6,926 nt of DNA from an uncultured Bacteroidota bacterium (GTDB lineage Bacteria > Bacteroidota > Bacteroidia > Chitinophagales > Chitinophagaceae). The notes under the pieces are model-generated. The model had not been told where the DNA came from. It did not search any database and saw nothing but the letters and a program-made list of their open reading frames with translations. This document shows, piece after piece, positions 1-5,213 of the stretch. The position numbers and the translations under genes were made by a program. Where the stretch lies: the NCBI GenBank assembly GCA_903929655.1, contig CAIYVS010000295.1, forward strand, positions 1 to 6,926, in the 5' to 3' direction. Position 1 is the stretch's first letter. The number at the start of each line of letters is the position of its first letter.

Positions 1-53
1 ATACCTCCCCAAGGCGTTACAGGCTGATCTACATATTGATGGCGAAGACTCAT
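1..53 (-). CDS. Possible N-terminal fragment of a transposase-like protein (partial, runs off the left edge)
   Basis: An ATG at 53-51 opens a frame that stays open to the window edge and reads MSLRHQYVDQPVTPWGG. The in-frame stop upstream is at 77-75, so this ATG is the natural start. A short charged lead followed by 'hydrophobic-T-P-W-G-G' resembles the N-termini I recall for IS4/IS1380-type DDE transposases in Bacteroidota. That is recollection of a family pattern, not a match I could run. A perfect inverted repeat (76-101) lies 23 bp upstream of the start, as would fit the end region of an insertion sequence. Only 17 codons are visible and no catalytic residue can be seen. The opposite strand is also open here (2-151, stop at 152-154), so this call is weak. 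Confidence 0.3.
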   Translation of the reverse strand, partial: MSLRHQYVDQPVTPWGG

Positions 54-75
54 ACCTAAAAATACGACATGCTGT

Positions 76-101
76 CAGATTTTATTCAACTGCAAAATCT
101 G
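76..101. repeat. Perfect 8-bp inverted repeat with 10-nt loop
   Basis: CAGATTTT (76-83) pairs perfectly with AAAATCTG (94-101) around a 10-nt spacer. It lies just upstream of the possible transposase start at 53 on the minus strand. It may be part of an insertion-sequence end or a hairpin in the leader that limits translation from read-through transcripts. The terminal repeat itself cannot be fixed because the other end of the element is outside the window. Confidence 0.5.
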
Positions 102-183
102 GGTTAATGACTATATTCACTTTCCCAACATGCGTTACAAACCTTTCTTTGTAATTTTATGGCACCACATTTCAAAAGCAAAA

Positions 184-197
184 ACATCTATAGATGT
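184..197 (-). terminator. Palindrome plus T-tract, candidate terminator of the 98-residue gene
   Basis: ACATCTATAGATGT is a perfect 14-bp palindrome. Read on the minus strand it begins 11 nt past the TAA of the 209-505 gene and is followed at once by TTTTTGCTTTT. As RNA it folds to a 5-bp stem (ACATC/GATGT) with a TATA loop and a U-tract, the shape of a weak intrinsic terminator. The stem is AT-rich and short, so strength is doubtful. A second small stem (AGAG 198-201 with CTCT 206-209) lies between it and the stop codon. A dyad operator is the alternative reading. Confidence 0.4.
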
Positions 198-208
198 AGA
201 GATGCCTC

Positions 209-505
209 TTAATTCAATGATATCCCCGGCACAGATGCCGGCAAGGTATTGTGGAACAATAAAGGATGGCAAATAGTATCTGTAAAAAATCTAAACAGGG
301 GTAGCTTTACAATTATCTCCATGGCTTCCGGTTCATCTTCTGCATTTATTACAGCCCATATCATATTGCGGTGCTGGGAAACACTGTATGATAATATCCT
401 CCCCTCTGCAAATAGTTTATTGATATGCTCCCTGTGTGCGGGCACTGTATTAATAATATCTTCTGTGAGAACAGGTAACTCTAACTGGAACATGAAAGCT
501 CCCAT
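209..505 (-). CDS. Muconolactone isomerase/YciI-like small alpha-beta barrel protein
   Basis: A 98-residue cytoplasmic protein with no signal peptide or membrane segment. The pattern is an N-terminal strand with the start motif 'M-x-x-F-M-x-x-x-x-L-P' (residues 1-11), a helix with 'PAHREHINKLFAEGRI' (22-37), a strand 'MIWAVINAEDEPEAMEII' (48-65) and then 'LPLFRFFTDTICHPLLF' (68-84). The 'hydrophobic-P-L-F/I-x-x-F/Y-x-x-x-x-x-x-P-L' ending is typical of the muconolactone delta-isomerase family and its ferredoxin-like relatives. Homologues in Bacteroidota are generally uncharacterised, so isomerase activity should not be assumed, and no aromatic-degradation genes are nearby. The first ATG (505) is chosen because relatives carry a few residues before the FM motif. 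A second in-frame ATG at 493 has GGGAG five bases upstream and would give 94 residues. The gene starts 51 bp after the stop of the type B T9SS gene on the same strand, so it may be read through from it or have its own promoter. Confidence 0.75.
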   Translation of the reverse strand: MGAFMFQLELPVLTEDIINTVPAHREHINKLFAEGRILSYSVSQHRNMIWAVINAEDEPEAMEIIVKLPLFRFFTDTICHPLLFHNTLPASVPGISLN

Positions 506-556
506 TATCTATCGTCAATTTAATGCTATATAAACCTTTGCTTGCCAAAAACAGCA

Positions 557-2704
557 TCATCGTATCAGGGTAACATTCCCCTTTCGGGTGAATTTTTTCC
601 CATCATTACAGAACCCATCAGCTTCCCATACATACACGCCGCTTGCTGCATCTTTGCCGTTCACTTTACCATCCCATTTGCCGGTAGCATCTGTAGTTTC
701 AAAAACCAAAGCTCCCCACCTGTCAAAAACCTTCAGGTAGTTCAGCTTAACGATTTGCGTATTGATAAGCCCCCAATGATTAGTTAAAGGATTAACACTG
801 CCGGGAACAAACGCATTAGGCAGATTCAGGTCGTTGCAAACTACGTGTACAACTACAGTATCTATGCTGGTACATGTTATTGTATCAACTGTAGGTGGCT
901 TGCCGCCAAATGTATCCAGCGGATAAACCTGGACAAAGGTTGTGTCTATTTGCTGGTAGTAAGTATAATCGTAAGGAGGTGTTGCAGTAGGATCGTCCAG
1001 ATATACATTATTCAGGAACTGAGACGGGAACCAATGCACATTATAATGCGGGCCCGTAGTAGCCAAAGGCCCACCCAATATAGTACTGGCACCATCAGCA
1101 ATAGTACGGTCAGGACCTGCATCAGCCCTTACGTGCACAACAGTTATATGAAGAGGAGTATCTACGATACAACCATCAGGGAAAGCCATTGTTAAACTAT
1201 AAGTAGTGGAATATTCGGGCCATATTTTCACTGCATCACCTGCAGAATCAAGTGGTTTGATATTGTAAGCCGGGCTCCAGATAAAATACTCTGCATCTAC
1301 TGATTCAGGGTACAGAGCTATTGTATCCAAGGGATGGCAAATTGTTGTATCGTGTGGGAAATTGATCCTTGGATATGGATGTACATAAACCTGGGTACAT
1401 TGAGTCTGCATATCAGGTTGACCACTATTTATCTCATAGTAGACGTTATATGTTCCGGAATCTGGGAAAGAAACAGTTGGAGGGTTCATTGCTGTAGATG
1501 AAGGTAAAGTAACATTTGTGCAATGTGAAATAAGCACCCTTGATAATGAGCTATCTGTATTATTGGTTATATATGCGTATACATCGTCATGGTCCCTGAT
1601 AATACGTGAGATACCGGTTGGACCATCCATATTAACATTGATATACTGATGCACTGTAGCACCGCCACAGGATGGACAAGTTTCAACCTGGTAAACATTG
1701 TAGCCGCTCGCAGTATAATTAGTTATATAAACATAATATGTACCGCAATCGCGTGTAATAGAAAGACCGGCAGGACTAATTATGACATTATCTGATTCGG
1801 CCAGTGAATTACCTGTATAATTCGGAGTTGCCAAAGAAGAGCCCATATCTATTCGTGCAAGTGGTGTAGCTGCTAGAGTAGACGTAAAATTGGTAACATA
1901 GAAAAACCAGGAGTTCGTAAGACAATCATAAACAGCTTTCATGTCTGTTGGCTGGTTCAAAACATTACCTGGATTACCCTCTAAAAACATCAGGGGTGTA
2001 TTAGAAATATTTTTATCAAATTCTAAACGAAGAATATTATTAGCTGAGCCTGCGGGATTAGATCCGAAATTTACGCAATACCCATACCATATACCATCTT
2101 CTTTAGCAATATTAATACCCCTCGGATCATTCAGAGTACCCATAAAATTGCCGAAGTTGGCAATGTTGGGATGGTCGTTATTAAGTGAATGTCCGAAATC
2201 TATACGTGCCAGGGAAGAAGTTGCAGAATCATATCCGCCACCAACAAAAACATGCCAGTTATTTTCTGCGGTATCCAATACTATGCAAAGGGAATGAGGA
2301 TAAACGGGGAGTACTTTAGTAAGGTCTCCAAGATTAGTAACGCTAGGAATGTTAGCAAGAGTGTTGCCATACCGAAGCAACAAGATTTGACGGCTGGAGT
2401 CATTTAAAACAAAACCATAATAATTTCCGCTGTCTTTAACAATATCAATAGCAGTAGGCCTTTGAAAATTAAATGTTTTGCCAAGATTGCTGCATGTGGC
2501 TGGTAAATTCAGATTGGCTGAGCAAAAGCTCCAGTAATATGAACTTGCATTAGTGTTCAGGCTGGTAAACTGAATAGGCTGGTTGATACAAGCAGTATCG
2601 TGATTAATACCGATCAGGGTAGGAAAACAGGGAGCCTGCTGTGCCTGCAAATTATTCAATTGTGACACTAATAAAAGAATCACTAGGAGTAAGCATTTTT
2701 TCAT
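557..2704 (-). CDS. Secreted PKD/propeller-repeat protein with T9SS type B (gliding motility-associated) sorting domain
   Basis: A 715-residue exported protein. Residues 1-21 form a signal peptide (MKK, then a leucine-rich core, cleavage likely after LQA). A short PKD-like stretch (about 37-75, 'ACINQPIQFTS...YYWSF') is followed by about six repeats of 51-59 residues. They begin near 83, 136, 194, 252, 311 and 362 with 'P-x-x-[IL/M]-x-[IV]' and continue as 'Y-x-Y-hydrophobic-x-N...[IL]-x-R-[IL]-x-F/M-G', which suggests a beta-propeller. PKD/Ig-like modules cover about 408-620 ('SFPDSGTYNVYYE', 'DTTICHPLDTIALYP', 'ADAGPDRTIADG'). Residues 626-715 are a complete type B sorting domain: LPNAFVPG, LKVFDRWGALVF, GKWDGKVNGK, SGVYVWEADGFC, KKFTRKGNVTLIR. 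Known biology of this domain predicts Sec export to the periplasm, then T9SS transport to the surface or medium. An in-frame TTG at 2716 would add four residues, but ATG at 2704 gives a cleaner signal peptide. No enzyme motif is visible; an adhesive or structural role is inferred. Confidence 0.9.
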   Translation of the reverse strand: MKKCLLLVILLLVSQLNNLQAQQAPCFPTLIGINHDTACINQPIQFTSLNTNASSYYWSFCSANLNLPATCSNLGKTFNFQRPTAIDIVKDSGNYYGFVLNDSSRQILLLRYGNTLANIPSVTNLGDLTKVLPVYPHSLCIVLDTAENNWHVFVGGGYDSATSSLARIDFGHSLNNDHPNIANFGNFMGTLNDPRGINIAKEDGIWYGYCVNFGSNPAGSANNILRLEFDKNISNTPLMFLEGNPGNVLNQPTDMKAVYDCLTNSWFFYVTNFTSTLAATPLARIDMGSSLATPNYTGNSLAESDNVIISPAGLSITRDCGTYYVYITNYTASGYNVYQVETCPSCGGATVHQYINVNMDGPTGISRIIRDHDDVYAYITNNTDSSLSRVLISHCTNVTLPSSTAMNPPTVSFPDSGTYNVYYEINSGQPDMQTQCTQVYVHPYPRINFPHDTTICHPLDTIALYPESVDAEYFIWSPAYNIKPLDSAGDAVKIWPEYSTTYSLTMAFPDGCIVDTPLHITVVHVRADAGPDRTIADGASTILGGPLATTGPHYNVHWFPSQFLNNVYLDDPTATPPYDYTYYQQIDTTFVQVYPLDTFGGKPPTVDTITCTSIDTVVVHVVCNDLNLPNAFVPGSVNPLTNHWGLINTQIVKLNYLKVFDRWGALVFETTDATGKWDGKVNGKDAASGVYVWEADGFCNDGKKFTRKGNVTLIR

Positions 2705-2805
2705 ATTCCTCGTCAAAATTTCTACTTATATTCGGCTAATATAATAATTCGATTAAAATTTTTATAGTAAAGCGGTATTTTTATTTTTAAAATCACATAA
2801 CGTTT
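2705..2805. promoter_or_regulatory. AT-rich divergent intergenic region carrying the promoters of both flanking genes
   Basis: These 101 bp separate the divergent starts at 2704 (minus) and 2806 (plus) and hold only 22 G/C bases. Both promoters must lie here unless they reach into coding DNA. No exact Bacteroidota -7 box (TAnnTTTG) is present on either strand. The best plus-strand candidate is TATTTTTA at 2776-2783, one mismatch from the consensus and placed to give a leader of roughly 15 nt for the S46 gene, but no good -33 TTTG accompanies it. On the minus strand AAATTTTG (2721-2714) also has one mismatch but lies too close to the start. Neither start has a strong Shine-Dalgarno site. Confidence 0.4.
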
Positions 2806-4980
2806 ATGCACAATACCTTATGCAATTGCATATTTATCATCAAAAATATGCTTTTCCTGGCAGTTTTTACTATGTCTGTCCCTGTTTCTGCCAAAGAAGG
2901 TATGTGCCTGGCTCCTGCTCTCAAATCCAGGGAGGCGGACATGAAGGCCATGGGCCTAAAAATTCCCATAGATAAAATTTACAATAAATCGGGCACCGGC
3001 CTCAATAATGCAGTGGTTTTGTTTGGCAAGGGTTGCACAGGCGAGATCATTTCATCCAGGGGGCTTGTTCTTACCAATCACCATTGTGGCTATAGCCCTG
3101 TGCAAGGCCTCAGCAACCCTGCTCACGATTATTTTGCCAATGGCTTCTGGGCCGCTTCAGCCAGCGAGGAAATTCCCTGCCCCGGCCTCACGGTCACAAT
3201 TGTAAGAAGAATGGAAAATGTAACAGGCAAAATTCTTAAAGGACTTAGCGACACGGTGCATAATGCATGGCGCGACAGCCTTATTGCTGCCCGTATCATA
3301 AACCTGGAAAAAGAATACCGGCAAATAACAAAACTGGATGCCTCTGTAAAACCATACTATTATGGCAACCAGTATTGGGTGTCTCTTACGGAAACATTCC
3401 GGGATATACGACTGGTAGGCTTTCCTCCAAATTCCATAGGCAATTTTGGCGGAGACGTGGAAAACTGGGCATGGCCTCGGCATACCGGAGATTTCAGCAT
3501 GTTCCGTATTTATGCCGATAGCAATAATAAACCTGCCGGCTATTCTAAAAACAATAAAGCATATACTCCTAAGGATTTTTTTGTAATAAATGCAGGCGGC
3601 TACAAAGAGGGAGATTTTACTATGGTATATGGTTTCCCCGGCACTACCCAAGAATATATTTCATCCGCCGAACTAAAACATATCTTCTCAATATCGGACC
3701 CTGTAAGAATTGAGGCGCGGACAAAGAAACTGGAGATTTGGGATAAGCACATGAACAGCTCAAGAGATATTTTTCTCAAATACACTTCCAAGCGTGCCGG
3801 TGTGGCCAATGGATGGAAAAAATGGCAGGGAGAACTGCGGGGCCTGGAACTAAACCATGTAATGGAAAAGAAAGAAGCTTATGAAAAAGATTTTCAACTA
3901 TGGGCCGCAAAGAACAACACACTTCCTTATGCCGGTGATCTGCTGACAAAAATAAAAAATAATGCTTCCCTCATAGATAGTGTTATCATGCTGGATGAAT
4001 ATACAAAAGAAACCGTACTAGGCATTGAGCTGATACAGCAAAGCGCCTACCTGGAGCGGATTTTGCAATGCTTCAGGGCGGGTTTATCAAAGCAGGCATT
4101 ACAAGACACCCTTAAAAAAACGCTTGCCGGATTAAAACCTCTTTTTAAAAACTATGATGCCCCTACAGACAAAGATCTGTTTCAAAACCTGCTGCCATTA
4201 TTTTTCAGGGACTGCTCTGCATGGATACCTTCTTACTACCAAAAACGCTTTACCAAACATGAAGGCAATTTTGCAGAATGGGCAGATGCCGTGTACAAAA
4301 AATCCTTCATGGCGAACGAAGATAAATTGACATCATTTGCTGATACCGCACAGCTTGCGGACAGCACTTTTATTCTCTCCGACCCCGGATGGAAATTATT
4401 TACCGCGATAAATGAACTGCGTAAAGAAAAAGTAGCACCACAGCTTTCTGCTTATTACAAAGAACAGCACTATTTAGACAGGCTATATATGAAAAGTCAG
4501 ATGACAAAAGATAAGCACAAAACGTTTTACCCCGATGCCAACCTCACTTTGCGCCTCACCTATGGAAAGATACAAGGCATGGACCCCGAAGGGCCTGAAA
4601 CCTACTCTTACCAAACCAATATAGACCAGTTAATGGCACATGAAAACCCCGATGTTGATATGTTTAAAGTGCCTCAGAAACTGAAAGAATTATACACGCA
4701 AAAAGACTATGGCAGCTGGGCTGTCAAAGGCACAGTTCCACTCGCTTTTATAGCAAGCACACATACCACAGGCGGCAATTCCGGCAGCCCGGTTTTAAAT
4801 GCCAAAGGACAACTGATCGGCACCAATTTCGACAGGCCCTGGGAAGGCACCATGAGCGACCTCTATTATGACCCCAGGCTTTGCCGCAACATCAGCCTGG
4901 ACATACGCTACACTCTTTTTATTGTAGAAAAATTTGGCAATGCCGGCTGGCTGCTCGATGAAATGAAAATTGTAAAATAA
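2806..4980 (+). CDS. S46 family dipeptidyl-peptidase, DPP11-like (Asp/Glu-specific) by its key residue
   Basis: A 724-residue exported serine exopeptidase that should remove dipeptides from the N-terminus of oligopeptides in the periplasm or at the cell surface. The N-terminus has a signal peptide (hydrophobic LFLAVFTMSVPVSA, cleavage near residue 29). An internal ATG at 2848 would also leave a working signal. The chymotrypsin-type S46 core shows LTNHHCGY (probable catalytic His93), the block NFGGDVENWAWPRHTGDFS (catalytic Asp229; Asn220-Trp221 at the substrate N-terminus pocket) and TTGGNSGSPV (catalytic Ser659). The middle (about 290-570) is charged and mostly helical, as in the regulatory helical domain of DPP7/DPP11. 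Arg677 lies 18 residues after the catalytic Ser, in NFDRPWEG. In Porphyromonas gingivalis DPP11 the equivalent Arg673 (Ser655+18) gives Asp/Glu preference at P1, whereas DPP7 has Gly there. Length matches the family (about 700-720). The gene is complete and diverges from the type B T9SS gene. It has no T9SS sorting domain, so it should stay periplasmic or membrane-associated. Confidence 0.95.
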   Translation: MHNTLCNCIFIIKNMLFLAVFTMSVPVSAKEGMCLAPALKSREADMKAMGLKIPIDKIYNKSGTGLNNAVVLFGKGCTGEIISSRGLVLTNHHCGYSPVQGLSNPAHDYFANGFWAASASEEIPCPGLTVTIVRRMENVTGKILKGLSDTVHNAWRDSLIAARIINLEKEYRQITKLDASVKPYYYGNQYWVSLTETFRDIRLVGFPPNSIGNFGGDVENWAWPRHTGDFSMFRIYADSNNKPAGYSKNNKAYTPKDFFVINAGGYKEGDFTMVYGFPGTTQEYISSAELKHIFSISDPVRIEARTKKLEIWDKHMNSSRDIFLKYTSKRAGVANGWKKWQGELRGLELNHVMEKKEAYEKDFQLWAAKNNTLPYAGDLLTKIKNNASLIDSVIMLDEYTKETVLGIELIQQSAYLERILQCFRAGLSKQALQDTLKKTLAGLKPLFKNYDAPTDKDLFQNLLPLFFRDCSAWIPSYYQKRFTKHEGNFAEWADAVYKKSFMANEDKLTSFADTAQLADSTFILSDPGWKLFTAINELRKEKVAPQLSAYYKEQHYLDRLYMKSQMTKDKHKTFYPDANLTLRLTYGKIQGMDPEGPETYSYQTNIDQLMAHENPDVDMFKVPQKLKELYTQKDYGSWAVKGTVPLAFIASTHTTGGNSGSPVLNAKGQLIGTNFDRPWEGTMSDLYYDPRLCRNISLDIRYTLFIVEKFGNAGWLLDEMKIVK

Positions 4981-4990
4981 ACTCTTAAAA

Positions 4991-5008
4991 ATTGGTTTGC
5001 CGACCAAT
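4991..5008 (-). terminator. Hairpin with T-tract, candidate terminator for the convergent type A T9SS gene
   Basis: ATTGGT (4991-4996) pairs with ACCAAT (5003-5008) around TTGCCG. It starts 11 bp after the peptidase stop codon. Read on the minus strand the stem is followed by TTTTTAAG, so it would stop transcripts arriving from the 5214-6926 gene before they run antisense into the peptidase. Read on the plus strand no T-tract follows (AGAAATCCC), so it may only serve as a 3'-end hairpin for the peptidase mRNA. The stem is short, so this is a modest call. Confidence 0.35.
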
Positions 5009-5010
5009 AG

Positions 5011-5098
5011 AAATCCCTCCCCTAACCTCGTCATTGGGCACCGACCCGGAACAATTTCATCGAGTCCATTTGAAGACTTTGAAAACGAGATAATCTCC
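5011..5098. repeat. Intergenic repeat, copy A (degenerate CGTCATTG...ATAATCTC element)
   Basis: This stretch shares an ordered set of landmarks with a second copy 115 bp downstream: an 'AAATCCC...' lead (5011), CGTCATTG (5029-5036), an AACAATTT segment (5050-5057) and ATAATCTC (5090-5097). ATTG (5033-5036) can pair with CAAT (5052-5055), with GGG/CCC inside. It resembles the widespread small repeats of the 'CGTCATTGCGAGG...GAAGCAAT' type found between genes in many bacterial genomes. It lies between two convergent genes and has no coding potential that I can see. Confidence 0.45.
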
Positions 5099-5128
5099 CA
5101 AGCTGAGACATAGACTTGCCGCCCATTA

Positions 5129-5197
5129 AAAATCCCCCACTCGCGTCATTGCAGGCACGAAGCAACTTTTCTCATGGAGCGTAGCGTAATAATCTCA
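5129..5197. repeat. Intergenic repeat, copy B (CGTCATTGCAGGCACGAAGCAAC type)
   Basis: This copy has the lead 'AAAAATCCCCCAC' (5129-5140), CGTCATTG (5144-5151), GGCACGAAGCAACTTTT (5154-5170) and ATAATCTC (5189-5196), the same order as copy A but with 45 rather than 61 bp between the end landmarks. It is closer to the usual form of this repeat type. TTGC (5149-5152) can pair with GCAA (5162-5165). It contains a tandem GCGTA GCGTA (5179-5188). It ends 17 bp before the stop codon of the type A T9SS gene. Confidence 0.5.
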
Positions 5198-5213
5198 AGA
5201 CCACATGGAAAAC

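Noticed and set aside
2..154. Plus-strand open frame ending at TAA 152-154, possible 3' end of a gene entering from the left
   Set aside because: Fifty residues with no family pattern I recognise. The minus-strand frame at 1-53 has a better motif, though neither is secure.
249..533. Plus-strand frame of 94 codons
   Set aside because: It is antisense to the muconolactone-isomerase-like gene, and its translation has no recognisable domain.
506..556. Promoter for the 98-residue gene
   Set aside because: The minus strand has a TTTTTGG and an AT-rich stretch, but no box close enough to TAnnTTTG at the right spacing to call.
845..1195. Plus-strand frame inside the type B gene
   Set aside because: It is antisense to PKD-like coding sequence. 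The Cys- and Arg-rich translation is typical of a shadow frame. The same applies to the frames at 542-787, 1941-2297 and 2189-2407.
2705..2716. TTG start adding MTRN before the type B protein
   Set aside because: The ATG at 2704 starts MKKCLLLV, a normal signal peptide. The upstream TTG adds nothing conserved and is a rare start.
3157..3651. Minus-strand frame of 164 codons inside the S46 gene
   Set aside because: It is antisense to conserved catalytic-domain sequence and has no domain of its own. The frames at 3008-3205, 3267-3521, 3600-3809 and 4795-5034 are likewise shadows.
2806..4980. DPP7 (hydrophobic P1) assignment
   Set aside because: The residue 18 after the catalytic Ser is Arg, as in DPP11, not Gly as in DPP7.
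5011..5197. CRISPR array
   Set aside because: Only two degenerate copies with unequal internal lengths, and no regular repeat-spacer pattern.
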